From NCBI GenBank assembly GCA_025359425.1, contig JANYGC010000094.1, positions 1 through 47,793 on the forward strand: DNA of 47,793 nt, written 5' to 3'. Position numbers and translations under genes: made by a program. The notes under the pieces are model-generated. The model ran no database searches and was not told the origin of the DNA. It saw only the letters and a list, made by a program, of their open reading frames with translations. Below, piece by piece: positions 8,334 to 17,450 of this stretch; positions within the stretch are counted from its first letter, which is position 1, and every line of letters begins with the position of its first letter. The DNA comes from Sphingomonadaceae bacterium. GTDB taxonomy: Bacteria; Pseudomonadota; Alphaproteobacteria; Sphingomonadales; Sphingomonadaceae.

Positions 8334-9824
8334 CTAGGCCTCTCCGGGCACCTTGACGAGGCTCATTGCGGCTGCCGCCAGCACCAAGGTTCCTGCGGCA
8401 AAAGCCATCGTCCAGATCGGCTCGCCGGGAAAGAAGGCCTTCATGATCGAGCCCATCACGGTCGCGACCAGCAGCTGCGGAACCACCACGAAGACGTTGA
8501 ACAGCCCCATGTAGATGCCCAGCTTGGCCTGCGGCAGGCTGCTCGCGAGGATCGCGTAAGGCATCGCGAGGATCGAGGCCCAGGCAATCCCGACCCCGAC
8601 CTCGCTCAGCAGTAGCCAGGCCGGGTCCTTGATCACAAAGAAGCTGGCATACCCCGCCGCGCCGCACAGCAGCCCGACCATATGCGTGCGCGCCTTGCCG
8701 ATCCGGGCGGAGAGCAAAGGCAGAAGGGTCAGCGCCGCGATCGCCGCCACGCCGTTATAGACCGCGAACAACACGCCCACCCAGTTCCCGCCTTCCTGAA
8801 ACGCTGCGCTGGTGCGATCGGTCGAACCGAAGAAATCCTTGGCGACGGTCGGGGTCGTGTAGATCCACATAATGAACAGCGCCGACCAGCTGAAGAACTG
8901 TACCAGCGCCAGCCGCTTCATCAGCGGCGGCATCGCGGCGAAGTCCCCGACGATGCTGGCGAGCATGGCGTTCGGTTTGCCCGCCCGCGCCTGCAGGATG
9001 CCGAGGATCGAAGCAATTCCATAGGCCGCGAGCAAGCCGCCGAGCAGGTACACCTCTTTTTCGAGTGACCATTGGCGCACTGCGAGGACGACCAGCAGCC
9101 CTCCCGCTATCCACGGCAACGCGCTGGCTGGGTTGCGCTCGGCCAGCGCCTCCACCGATTGCGGAGTTTCGGCATGGGCTTCGCCAAAGGCGCGTTGCTC
9201 TTCAGGCGAGTATTCGCTGGTCGACAATACGGTCCACAATACCGCCGCGAACAGCGCGATCCCCCCGGCCCAGAAGCTGTAGCGGACGGTATCGGGGATG
9301 CCGCCGTTCAGCGCATCGTTCGACACGCCGAAATGATCGAGCAGGTAGGGGAAGATCGACCCGACCACCGCGCCCGCGCCGATGAAGGCGGTCTGCACGG
9401 CGTAGCCTGCACTGAGCTGGTCCTTGCGCAGCATGTCGCCGACGAAGGCGCGGAACGGCTCCATCGACACATTGAGGCTGGCATCGAGCAGCCACAGCAG
9501 CAGCGCCGCGGCCAGCAGCGCATTGGCTTCGGGCATGCCAAGCAGCGCGATCATCGCCAGCACCGCACCGACCAGGAAAAACGGTCGCCGCCGACCCAGG
9601 CGGCCCAGCCAGGTGCGATCCGAAATGTGCCCGATGACCGGCTGGACCAGCAGCCCGGTCAGCGGGGCGGCGGCCCACAGCCATGGCAAATCGTCGAGGC
9701 TGGAGCCAAGCGACTGGAACACCCGGCTCATGTTGGCGTTCTGCAGCGCGAAGCCGATCTGGATGCCGAAGAATCCGAAGCTGATATTCCACAGCCCCGC
9801 CCAACTCTGGCGCGGTTTTTCCAT
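8334..9824 (-). CDS. MFS sugar transporter (SLC45/GPH-like, MalY type)
   Basis: This is a 496-residue inner-membrane transporter with twelve predicted helices. The N-terminus WNISFGFFGIQIGFALQNAN and the loop GHISDRTWLGRLGRRRPF (about residues 64-81) are characteristic of SLC45/GPH-type sucrose and maltose permeases. In Caulobacter crescentus the related MalY serves maltodextrin uptake next to the receptor MalA and repressor MalI, and the neighbours here match that pattern. It probably imports maltose or short maltodextrins from the periplasm by proton symport. It has its own promoter region, because a LacI-type palindrome lies 54-69 bases before its start. An SD-like GGGAG precedes the ATG by about ten bases. 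Confidence 0.87.
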   Translation of the reverse strand: MEKPRQSWAGLWNISFGFFGIQIGFALQNANMSRVFQSLGSSLDDLPWLWAAAPLTGLLVQPVIGHISDRTWLGRLGRRRPFFLVGAVLAMIALLGMPEANALLAAALLLWLLDASLNVSMEPFRAFVGDMLRKDQLSAGYAVQTAFIGAGAVVGSIFPYLLDHFGVSNDALNGGIPDTVRYSFWAGGIALFAAVLWTVLSTSEYSPEEQRAFGEAHAETPQSVEALAERNPASALPWIAGGLLVVLAVRQWSLEKEVYLLGGLLAAYGIASILGILQARAGKPNAMLASIVGDFAAMPPLMKRLALVQFFSWSALFIMWIYTTPTVAKDFFGSTDRTSAAFQEGGNWVGVLFAVYNGVAAIAALTLLPLLSARIGKARTHMVGLLCGAAGYASFFVIKDPAWLLLSEVGVGIAWASILAMPYAILASSLPQAKLGIYMGLFNVFVVVPQLLVATVMGSIMKAFFPGEPIWTMAFAAGTLVLAAAAMSLVKVPGEA

Positions 9825-9877
9825 CTGTTGTCACTCCCGTTGGGCGAGAGGTTGCATGCAGCGCAGCGCGCAGCAAG

Positions 9878-9893
9878 ACGCATACGAATACGT
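9878..9893 (-). promoter_or_regulatory. Candidate LacI-family operator before the sugar transporter
   Basis: On the minus strand this reads ACGTATTCGTATGCGT, an imperfect 16-base palindrome (12 of 16 positions symmetrical). It shares the core GTATnCGTATGC with the palindrome before the TonB receptor at 11061-11076. It lies in the 75-base gap between the repressor's stop codon and the transporter start, where a repressor would block the transporter promoter. Confidence 0.55.
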
Positions 9894-9899
9894 TGGAGA

Positions 9900-10934
9900 C
9901 TAAGCTCCTGTGCTTGCGCGGACCACCAGCTTGGCCGGGATCGAACGATTGGCGTTGGGGTGATCCTCGATCGCCGCCAGCAAGGTCTCGACCAGCAGCT
10001 CGCCCGCTTCCTTCAGATCTTGCATGATCGTGGTCAGCGGCGGGCTGGTCAGGCTGGCGGCGGGAATGTCGTCGAAGCCGATGACCGCGACGTCATGCGG
10101 CACGCGCAGGCCCGCTTCGCTGACCGCGCGCATCGCACCGATCGCGATCAGGTCGCTCGCGGCGAAAATCGCGTCGAACGACAGCCCTTCCGCCAACATC
10201 GCCTGCACCGCATCGTGGCCGTCGCCTTCGCTGCTCAGCGCAGCCCGTTGCAAGGCCGGGTCAGCGGGGTGTCCCGCCCCGGCCATCACCGCGCAAAGCC
10301 CGCGGTAGCGGTCGGCGAATTCGGGGTAGTGGTCGTCGGCTTGCCCTAAAAACGCGATCCGGCGGCGGCCTTGCGCGAGCAAATGCGCGCCCGCGAGCCG
10401 CCCCGCGCCGACATTGTCCGAGCCGACCGTCGCGCCGATATTGCTGTCGCTGACCGAACCCCAGCGCACGAACCGGGTTTCGGTCCCGACCAGTTGCCGC
10501 AGCCGGCTTTCGTACAGCGTGTAATCGCCGTAGCCGAGCAGGATCAGCCCGTCGGCGCGGTGGCTATCCTGGTATTGGACGTGCCAATTGTCTTCCATCT
10601 TCTGGAACGAGATGAGCAGGTCGAGGCCCCGATTGGCGGTGGCGCGGGTGATCGATCCCAGCATCGCGAGGAAAAACGGGTTGATGTTGGCCCCGTCGGG
10701 GGTGGGGTCTTCGAAGAACAGCAGAGCGATGGTGTTCGAGCGCTGCGAGCGCAGTGATGAGGCGTTCTTGTCGACCGAATAGTTGAGCTCGCGCGCGATC
10801 TCCTCGATCCGCTGGCGAGTCTTCAGGCTGACTGACTTCGAGCCGCGCAGCGCCCGGCTCACCGTCGGCTGCGAAACCCCGGCGTGGTAGGCGATATCGA
10901 AGCTCGTCGGCTTGGTCGAGCGCTTGCGGCCCAT
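9900..10934 (-). CDS. LacI-family transcriptional repressor of the glucan locus
   Basis: This is a 344-residue LacI/GalR regulator. The N-terminal helix-turn-helix is SFDIAYHAGVSQPTVSRALR (about residues 11-30), followed by the hinge helix NYSVDKNASSLRS (about 53-65). A periplasmic-binding-protein-like sugar domain follows, with AIFAASDLIAIGAMRAVSEAG and the VIGFDDIPAASLTSPPLTTI block near the C-terminus. ATG 10934 gives the canonical length and places the helix-turn-helix at the N-terminus. It lies between the divergent TonB receptor and the transporter, as MalI does in Caulobacter. It probably represses both until a maltodextrin-derived inducer binds; the two palindromes at 9878 and 11061 are its likely targets. 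Confidence 0.9.
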   Translation of the reverse strand: MGRKRSTKPTSFDIAYHAGVSQPTVSRALRGSKSVSLKTRQRIEEIARELNYSVDKNASSLRSQRSNTIALLFFEDPTPDGANINPFFLAMLGSITRATANRGLDLLISFQKMEDNWHVQYQDSHRADGLILLGYGDYTLYESRLRQLVGTETRFVRWGSVSDSNIGATVGSDNVGAGRLAGAHLLAQGRRRIAFLGQADDHYPEFADRYRGLCAVMAGAGHPADPALQRAALSSEGDGHDAVQAMLAEGLSFDAIFAASDLIAIGAMRAVSEAGLRVPHDVAVIGFDDIPAASLTSPPLTTIMQDLKEAGELLVETLLAAIEDHPNANRSIPAKLVVRASTGA

Positions 10935-11060
10935 TGTCTCTCCCCGCCGGACTGGTACCCGGCTACGCCATGCTAGGCCGATGCGCCCGCGCCCGCAATC
11001 GGGCCGCCGCAAGCCCGGCGCAGCGTGACAATCGCGCCACAATCCGGGCAGCGCATAAAT

Positions 11061-11076
11061 TGGTATACGTATGCCA
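11061..11076 (+). promoter_or_regulatory. Candidate LacI-family operator before the TonB receptor
   Basis: TGGTATACGTATGCCA is a nearly perfect 16-base palindrome (14 of 16 positions symmetrical, centre CG as usual for LacI-family sites). It sits in the 276-base divergent region between the repressor and receptor genes, about 135 bases before the receptor's GTG. The remaining bases of that region hold a probable leader and a good SD (GGGGAGGAAAA at about 11195-11205) but no convincing ORF. A site here could control both the receptor operon and the repressor gene. Confidence 0.6.
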
Positions 11077-11210
11077 TCTTCCTGACAGGCCCCCGCTGGC
11101 CGTATCAGCACCGCACGCGCAGCTTGGCACAGGGACGTGCCGCGGCGCGATGGGATTAAAGAGACCGGGGCGAGCACGCACCCGGTCCGCATTCGGGGAG
11201 GAAAACCAGC

Positions 11211-13994
11211 GTGGCACTTCGTACCAATTTTTCAGGCGTTTCGGCTTTGGCCGTGGCCGTAGCAATGTTTGCAATGCCGAGCATTGCCTATGCGCAGGAA
11301 GCGGCACCTGCCGCCGACGATGCCCCGGGCGATGAAATCGTCGTCACCGGCTTCCGCGCCAGCCTTGAAAATGCGGTCAACAAGAAGAAGACCTCGGATC
11401 AGATCGTCGAATCGGTTTCGGCCGAAGACATCGGCAAGCTGCCCGACGCCTCGATCGCCGAATCGATTGCGCGCCTGCCGGGCCTGACCTCGCAGCGGCT
11501 TTCGGGCCGTTCCAACGCGATCACCATCCGCGGCTTCGCACCCGACTTCTCGACCACGCTGCTCAACGGCCGCGAACAGACCTCGACCGGCGATAACCGC
11601 GCGGTTGAATACGATCAGTACCCATCGGAAACGATCCGCCAGGTCAACGTCTACAAGACTCCGATGGCCAGCCTGATCGGGCAGGGCCTGTCGGGTACGG
11701 TCGATTTGCGCACCATCCGGCCGCTCGAAGCCGGCAAGCGCGTGTTCTCGGTGGGCGCGCGTGGCTCCTATGCCTCGCTGGGCAAGCTCAATGCGGGTTC
11801 AAAGGATACCGGCTACCGGGTCAACGCGGTTTATGTCGATCAGTTCAAGGAAGACACGATCGGACTGGCGCTGTCGGCCAGCTATGTCGATGAGCCTTAC
11901 CAGACGCAGGAATTCAACGCCTGGGGCTATGCCGACGGACCCGGCGGCAACAAGATAATCGGCGGCTCAAAAAGCTATGCGACCTCAAGCCGGCTCAAGC
12001 GGTTGGGGCTGCAGGGCACGTTCGAAGTGCGCGTTACCCCCAATCTGACCAGCTCGATCGACGCGTTCTATTCGGACTTCAAGGACGACAACATCAAGCG
12101 CGGGATCGAACTGCCGCTCTATTGGTCGAGTGCCTCCCTCAACCCGGGTTACACCGTATCGAACGGCCTGATCACGCAAGGCTCGTTCTCGGGCGTCAAG
12201 GGTGTGCTGCGCAACGATGCGTTCCAGCGTCATGCCAAGCTCTATTCGTTCGGCTGGAACACCGCGTACAAGGGTGACGACGGCTGGGATGCGATGTTCG
12301 ACGCCGCCTATTCCGAAACCGATCGCAACGAACTGGCGATCGAAAGCTATTCGGGGACCGGCCGTGCCGGGGTCGGCGCGACCGACACGATCGGGTTCAA
12401 TTCGGGCACGAGCGGCACCACTTTTACGCACAACATCAATTACGGCGATTTCAGCACGATCCTGCTGACCAGCCCGCAAGGCTGGGGCGGCACGCAGATC
12501 GCCACCAATGGCACCCGCATCGACGGCGGCCAGGACGGCTATTACAACAACCGCATCGTCAAGGATAAGCTGTCTCAATTCCACGGCGAGCTGGGCCATC
12601 ACTTCGACGGCCCGATTGAAAGCGTGGTGTTCGGGCTGAACTATACCAGCCGCACCAAGTCGTTGATTCCCGACGAATATTTCATCGGATTGACGGCCAA
12701 CACGACCGGCAACGTCAGCGTACCGGTGCCTTCGCAGTTCCGCCTCGGCACCACCAACCTGACCTTCCTTGGGCTGGGTCCGGTGATCAGCTACGATCCG
12801 CTCGCGCTGATCAATGCAGGCACCTACAAGCTGGTGCCCAACCCCTACGGTGATGTGGTGGTCAAAAGCTACCGGGTCGGCGAAAACCTGATGACCGGCT
12901 ATCTTCAGGCCAACCTCAAGGCCGATCTGGGTTCGGCGCGGCTAACCGGCAACTTCGGGGTGCAGATCATCTCGACCAACCAGACCTCGACCGGCGCAAG
13001 CGCAGTGTATCTTGGGCAGCTGAATGTTCCTGCGGGCTGTGTTGCGGCCGGTCAGCCCTGTGCGCCAAATATCGGCACCGCAGTGCGGACCATCAAGCAC
13101 AGCTACACCGACGTGCTGCCCAGCCTCAACCTGTCGCTGCGCTTGCCCAGCGATTTCGTGATCCGCTTCGCCGCAGCGCGCGAGATCATCCGGCCGCGCT
13201 TGGACGACATGCGCGCTTCCTTGAGCTTCGGCTACAATCCAGCCGGTCCGAATACCTACGTCGTCTCCGGAAGTTCGGGAAATCCGAACCTCGAGCCGTG
13301 GCGCGCCAATGCAGTCGATCTGACCTTCGAAAAGTACTTCGGAACCAAGGGGTTCATCGGCCTGCAGCTGTTCTACAAGGATTTGAAGAGCTACATCTAT
13401 AACGCGCAGACCAATGTACCGGTGTCGCAGTTAGTCTTGGCGCCGCCTCCGATTGGAAGCACGGTTTTACCGAACGCAGACCTTAACATCCCGATTAATG
13501 GCAAGGGCGGCTCGCTGTACGGTGCCGAACTCGCGGGTACGCTGCCCTTCGGCGAAATCGCGCCGTTCCTCGACGGCTTCGGGGTGACCGGCGGCGTCGG
13601 TTACACGATCACCAAGGTCCACCCGACCCCGGGCGCACCTGCAGAAGACCTGCCGGGCTATTCGAAGTGGGTCGCCAACGGTACGCTCTATTACGAGAAC
13701 GGCGGGTTCAACCTGCGCGGCTCGGTGCGCTATCGTTCGACCTTTGTCGGCGAAGTGTCGGGCTTTGCGGCCAACCGCACCCGCCGCCGCGCGGCACCCG
13801 AAACCATCGTCGATGGGCAGATCGGCTATGATTTCCAGCCGGGCAGCGCGCTGGAAGGGCTGTCGCTGTATCTGCAGGGCCAGAACCTTACCAACGAGCC
13901 GTTTTTCACTTACGCCAACAACGATCCGCGGCAGGTAATCGATTATCAGCGCTATGGACGCCGGTTCCTCGCCGGGTTCACTTACAAGTTCTGA
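11211..13994 (+). CDS. TonB-dependent receptor for maltodextrins (MalA-like)
   Basis: This is a 927-residue outer-membrane active transporter. A signal peptide (about residues 1-29, ending IAYAQ) is followed by the TonB box DEIVVTGFR (about 39-47). The plug contains DQIVESVSAEDIGKLPDASIAESIARLPG and ITIRGFAPDFSTTLLNGRE in separate blocks (about 62-125). The barrel ends in the C-terminal phenylalanine (FTYKF). The family is the large TBDR group used by Caulobacter and sphingomonads for sugars; MalA of Caulobacter takes up maltodextrins. The start is GTG 11211 with GGGGAGGAAAA before it. The downstream amylase and glucosidases and the divergent LacI gene make alpha-glucan oligosaccharides the likely ligand. 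A long stem-loop follows its stop. Confidence 0.92.
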   Translation: MALRTNFSGVSALAVAVAMFAMPSIAYAQEAAPAADDAPGDEIVVTGFRASLENAVNKKKTSDQIVESVSAEDIGKLPDASIAESIARLPGLTSQRLSGRSNAITIRGFAPDFSTTLLNGREQTSTGDNRAVEYDQYPSETIRQVNVYKTPMASLIGQGLSGTVDLRTIRPLEAGKRVFSVGARGSYASLGKLNAGSKDTGYRVNAVYVDQFKEDTIGLALSASYVDEPYQTQEFNAWGYADGPGGNKIIGGSKSYATSSRLKRLGLQGTFEVRVTPNLTSSIDAFYSDFKDDNIKRGIELPLYWSSASLNPGYTVSNGLITQGSFSGVKGVLRNDAFQRHAKLYSFGWNTAYKGDDGWDAMFDAAYSETDRNELAIESYSGTGRAGVGATDTIGFNSGTSGTTFTHNINYGDFSTILLTSPQGWGGTQIATNGTRIDGGQDGYYNNRIVKDKLSQFHGELGHHFDGPIESVVFGLNYTSRTKSLIPDEYFIGLTANTTGNVSVPVPSQFRLGTTNLTFLGLGPVISYDPLALINAGTYKLVPNPYGDVVVKSYRVGENLMTGYLQANLKADLGSARLTGNFGVQIISTNQTSTGASAVYLGQLNVPAGCVAAGQPCAPNIGTAVRTIKHSYTDVLPSLNLSLRLPSDFVIRFAAAREIIRPRLDDMRASLSFGYNPAGPNTYVVSGSSGNPNLEPWRANAVDLTFEKYFGTKGFIGLQLFYKDLKSYIYNAQTNVPVSQLVLAPPPIGSTVLPNADLNIPINGKGGSLYGAELAGTLPFGEIAPFLDGFGVTGGVGYTITKVHPTPGAPAEDLPGYSKWVANGTLYYENGGFNLRGSVRYRSTFVGEVSGFAANRTRRRAAPETIVDGQIGYDFQPGSALEGLSLYLQGQNLTNEPFFTYANNDPRQVIDYQRYGRRFLAGFTYKF

Positions 13995-14008
13995 TGCGGG
14001 GATGAGCA

Positions 14009-14052
14009 GGCAGCTTGTGCGCAGGGGACCGCGTTTCCCGGCACAGGCTGCC
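14009..14052 (+). other. Intercistronic stem-loop after the receptor gene
   Basis: Arms GGCAGCTTGTGC (14009-14020) and GCACAGGCTGCC (14041-14052) pair over 12 positions with one G-U wobble. The 20-base loop may add a short inner GGGA/TCCC stem. It starts 14 bases after the receptor stop. There is no T-run afterwards, so it is unlikely to be a simple intrinsic terminator. Such hairpins commonly protect or process the upstream mRNA and lower expression of the downstream genes. Confidence 0.5.
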
Positions 14053-14114
14053 GCGCTGCTTGAATCGATGCGTGTTTCGCTGTCTCTTCCGCGCCGTGCG
14101 GCAAGGGGAAAGCC

Positions 14115-15623
14115 ATGACTGAGCCTGCAATGCGAATTGTGATTGTTGGCGGCGGCACCGCCGGCTGGATGAGCGCAGCCGCGCTCGCGCGGTTTGCCCC
14201 GCCGGGCTATTCGATCACGCTGATCGAAAGCGAGACGATCGGCACGGTCGGAGTGGGCGAGGCAACGATTCCGCCAATCCGGCGCTTCAACGATGCGCTC
14301 GAAATCGACGAGGCGGAGTTTCTGCGCGCCACCAAAGGCTCGTTCAAACTGGCGATCCAGTTCGATGGCTGGCACCGGCCGGGCGAAAGCTATTTCCACA
14401 ATTTCGGCGAGGTCGGCCAGCAGCTCGGGCTGCTGCCGTTCCGCCACTACTGGGCGCGCGGGCGGGCGCTCGGTCTGGCCAAACCGATGGCGCATTACAG
14501 CGCCAACGAGGTTGCGGCGCGGACCGGGCGGATGTCGACCACGGCCAAAGGGCCGGGCATCCCCGAAGTGCCATACGCTTACCATTTCGACGCCGGACTC
14601 TATGCCGCGTTCTTGCGCAAATATGGCGAGGCGCGCGGCGTGGTGCGGGTCGAAGGGCTGCTCAAAGGGGTCACACGCGGCGCTGACGGCGATATCGCTG
14701 CGGTTGTCACCGACGACGGACGCTCCATTGCGGGGGACTTTTTCGTCGATTGCTCGGGCTTTCGCGGGCTGCTGATCGAGCAGGAATTGCAGACCGGCTA
14801 TGAGGACTGGAGCCGCTGGCTGCCGTGCGACCGCGCGGTGGCGGTGCCGTGCGCGCCGTCGGGCAATTTTACCCCTTACACCCGCTCGACCGCGCACCGC
14901 GCCGGGTGGCAATGGCGAATCCCGCTGCAGCACCGCATCGGTAATGGCCATGTGTTCTGCAGCGAATTCATGTCCGAGGACGAGGCCACCGCGATTCTGA
15001 TGGGCAACCTCGACGGCGAGCCGTTGGCCGAGCCCAGGGCGCTGCAATTCGTCACCGGGCGGCGCAAGCAGTTCTGGGTGCGCAATGTGCTCGCGGTCGG
15101 GCTGTCGAGCGGATTTATGGAGCCGCTCGAATCGACCTCGATCCACTTGATCCAGTCGGCTGTGACGCGTCTGTTGACGGTGTTGCCGGGGCAAAAGATC
15201 GAACCCAAGGTGGTCGAAGGCTTCAACCGGCGCGCGATCGAGGAATTCGAAGGGATCCGCGATTTTCTTGTGCTGCATTACTGGGCCAACGCGCGGGTGG
15301 GTGAACCGTTCTGGGACCGCCTGCGCAGCCTTGAATTGCCCGAAACGCTGAGCGCGCGGATCGAGGAATTCGAAGCCGCCTGCCTGGTCCAGCCGCGGCT
15401 TGACGAGCTGTTCACCGAAAGCTCGTGGTTGCAGGTGATGGTCGGCCAGGGGCTCGAGCCGCGCAGCTGGAACCCGATCGCCAATCGCTATTCGGAAGGC
15501 GAGCTGGCGGGCTTCCTCGGCGCGGTCGAGAAAGCGGCGATCGAGACGGTGCGGCCGATGCCGTTGCATATGGATTTCCTCGCCGCGTTGTGCGGGCAGG
15601 ATCAGGCGGAGCAGGCGGCATGA
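14115..15623 (+). CDS. Tryptophan-halogenase-family flavoprotein
   Basis: This is a 502-residue member of the flavin-dependent halogenase family (PrnA-like). It has the FAD-binding GGGTAGW at 12-18, the halogenase hallmark GWQWRIP at 264-270, and Lys78 (KGSFKLAIQF), which matches the catalytic lysine of PrnA. PLES at 337-340 (Glu339, Ser340) matches PrnA Glu346-Ser347. All core motifs are thus intact, so enzymatic activity is plausible with reduced flavin from a separate reductase. In Caulobacter, Xanthomonas and sphingomonads such genes often sit beside TonB receptors in sugar-use loci, where the native substrate is not settled. Here it lies between receptor and amylase and overlaps the amylase start by four bases. 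There are no secondary-metabolite genes nearby. Confidence 0.9.
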   Translation: MTEPAMRIVIVGGGTAGWMSAAALARFAPPGYSITLIESETIGTVGVGEATIPPIRRFNDALEIDEAEFLRATKGSFKLAIQFDGWHRPGESYFHNFGEVGQQLGLLPFRHYWARGRALGLAKPMAHYSANEVAARTGRMSTTAKGPGIPEVPYAYHFDAGLYAAFLRKYGEARGVVRVEGLLKGVTRGADGDIAAVVTDDGRSIAGDFFVDCSGFRGLLIEQELQTGYEDWSRWLPCDRAVAVPCAPSGNFTPYTRSTAHRAGWQWRIPLQHRIGNGHVFCSEFMSEDEATAILMGNLDGEPLAEPRALQFVTGRRKQFWVRNVLAVGLSSGFMEPLESTSIHLIQSAVTRLLTVLPGQKIEPKVVEGFNRRAIEEFEGIRDFLVLHYWANARVGEPFWDRLRSLELPETLSARIEEFEAACLVQPRLDELFTESSWLQVMVGQGLEPRSWNPIANRYSEGELAGFLGAVEKAAIETVRPMPLHMDFLAALCGQDQAEQAA

Positions 15624-17431
15624 TGCGCACACCATTCCTTGCTGCAGCGGCACTGGCCATCGCGTTGCCTCCGGGCGCGGCCCCGGCCTCCCCCCCGGCC
15701 GACTATCGCGCCCGCCCGCCGCAAGACGAGGTGGTCTATTTTGTGTTGCCGGACCGGTTCGCCAATGGTGATCCAGCCAACGATCGCGGCGGAATTAAAG
15801 GAGACCGGCTCAAGACCGGATTCGATCCTTCGGCCAAGGGGTTCTACCACGGCGGCGATCTCAAGGGGCTGACCCAGCGCCTCGATTACATCCAGGGCCT
15901 CGGTGCCACCGCAGTGTGGTTCGCACCGGTGTTCAAGAACAAGCCGGTGCAGGGGCCGAAGGGTGATGAAAGCGCCGGCTATCACGGCTATTGGATCACC
16001 GATTTCACTTCGGTCGATCCGCATTTCGGGACCAACGCCGAATTCAAGGCCTTCGTCGATGCCGCGCACGCGCGGGGGATGAAGGTCTACATGGATATCG
16101 TCGTCAACCACACCGCCGACGTGATCCAGTACCGCGAAGGCGGCGATTATTCCTATCGCGGCAAGGGCGACTATCCGTTTAGCCGCCACGGCGGTCCCAA
16201 GGGCGCAGCCATCAACCCCGGGTTCGGCGACGACAGCGATTCGAGCGCGGCGAACTGGTCGCAGATGACCGACCCCGCGTTCGCCTACACCCCGTATGTG
16301 CCCAAGGGAGAGGAAAAGGCCAAGACCCCTGCCTGGCTCAACGACCCGCTTCTTTACCACAACCGCGGCAACACCAACTGGCAGGGCGAAAGCGCGCAAT
16401 ATGGTGATTTCGTGGGGCTCGACGACCTTGCTACGGAAAATCCGAAGGTGCTGGCCGGGTTTATCGAAATCTACGGCAGCTGGATCGACCGTTTCGGGGT
16501 CGATGGGTTCCGCATCGATACGGCCAAACACGTCAATCCCGAATTCTGGCGCGCTTTCGTCCCCGCGTTGCTGGCCCGGGCCAAAGCCAGGGGCATTCCC
16601 AATTTCCATATCTTTGGCGAAGTCGCGACCGGAGAATACGATCCGGCGTTGCTGGCCAGCTGGACCCGCAATGCCGGGCTTCCCGCGACGCTCGATTTCG
16701 CCTTCGCCTTTGCCGCGGTCAATTCCGCGAGCGGAAAAACCGGCACCCAGCTGCTCGCCCGGCTGATCGATGATGACGTGCTGTACGAGGGTGGTGCTGC
16801 GGCGGCGCTGATCCAGCCGACCTTTCTCGGCAACCACGACGCCGGGCGCGTGGGCATGTTCCTGAGCCAGATGGCACCCAAGGCCGATGCCGATGAACTG
16901 CTCGCGCGGGACAAGCTGGCGCATGCCATGATGCTGTCGATGCGCGGGGTGCCGGTGATCTATTCGGGTGACGAGCAGGGCTTCGTCGGCCACGGCGGCG
17001 ACCAGCTGGCGCGGCAGGATATGTTCGCGAGCAAAGTCGCGCTCTATAACGACCAGCCGCTGCTCGGCACCAGCCGGACCACCGCGCAGGACAATTTCAA
17101 CCCGCAACATCCCTTGTACAAGCTGATCGCCGAACTGTCGGCGGTGCGGCGCAGCACGCCGGCGCTGACCGCAGGGCGCAGCGTCGTGCGGCTGTTCTCG
17201 GACAAGCCGGGCTTGTTCGTGCTTTCGCGCTTCGATCCGGTGACCGGACGCGAGGTGGTGATCGCCTTCAACACGGCCAATGCGGTGCAGAGCGCGCATG
17301 TCCCGGTTGCCGCGCGCAGTCAGAACTTCTCCCCTCTGTCAGGCCAGTGTTCGCTCAAAGCGGATGCGCCGGGCAGCTTCACCGTGACCTTGCCAGCGCT
17401 GGGTTTTGCCATTTGCGCTGCCAAAGACTGA
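15620..17431 (+). CDS. Secreted alpha-amylase (GH13)
   Basis: This is a 603-residue glycoside hydrolase family 13 enzyme with a signal peptide (about residues 1-23), so it acts in the periplasm or outside. The four conserved regions are visible: DIVVNHTA (159-166), GFRIDTAKH (296-304, nucleophile Asp300), IFGEVATG (331-338, acid/base Glu334) and FLGNHDAGR (402-410, Asp407). A C-terminal beta domain follows from about residue 510. It starts with ATGATG overlapping the halogenase stop; I give the first ATG. It probably cuts starch or maltodextrins taken up by the receptor at 11211. The next glucosidase begins 19 bases after its stop. Confidence 0.94.
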   Translation: MMRTPFLAAAALAIALPPGAAPASPPADYRARPPQDEVVYFVLPDRFANGDPANDRGGIKGDRLKTGFDPSAKGFYHGGDLKGLTQRLDYIQGLGATAVWFAPVFKNKPVQGPKGDESAGYHGYWITDFTSVDPHFGTNAEFKAFVDAAHARGMKVYMDIVVNHTADVIQYREGGDYSYRGKGDYPFSRHGGPKGAAINPGFGDDSDSSAANWSQMTDPAFAYTPYVPKGEEKAKTPAWLNDPLLYHNRGNTNWQGESAQYGDFVGLDDLATENPKVLAGFIEIYGSWIDRFGVDGFRIDTAKHVNPEFWRAFVPALLARAKARGIPNFHIFGEVATGEYDPALLASWTRNAGLPATLDFAFAFAAVNSASGKTGTQLLARLIDDDVLYEGGAAAALIQPTFLGNHDAGRVGMFLSQMAPKADADELLARDKLAHAMMLSMRGVPVIYSGDEQGFVGHGGDQLARQDMFASKVALYNDQPLLGTSRTTAQDNFNPQHPLYKLIAELSAVRRSTPALTAGRSVVRLFSDKPGLFVLSRFDPVTGREVVIAFNTANAVQSAHVPVAARSQNFSPLSGQCSLKADAPGSFTVTLPALGFAICAAKD

Positions 17432-17450
17432 ACGAGATACCTTGTCTGCC

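Noticed and set aside
8319..8340. A bidirectional terminator between the convergent receptor and transporter genes
   Set aside because: Only eight bases separate the stop codons and no hairpin with T-runs is visible.
14115..15623. Treating the halogenase as part of a secondary-metabolite gene cluster
   Set aside because: No synthase, tailoring or resistance genes are nearby; all neighbours are sugar uptake and hydrolysis genes.
13467..15653. A 728-codon open frame on the minus strand opposite the receptor end and the halogenase
   Set aside because: The translation shows no known motif and is rich in Arg, Ala, Gln and Pro. It mirrors the codon periodicity of the GC-rich plus-strand genes, which carry clear family motifs.
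15602..17299. A 565-codon minus-strand frame opposite the alpha-amylase
   Set aside because: It is an antisense shadow of a well-supported GH13 gene; no domain, no sensible start context.
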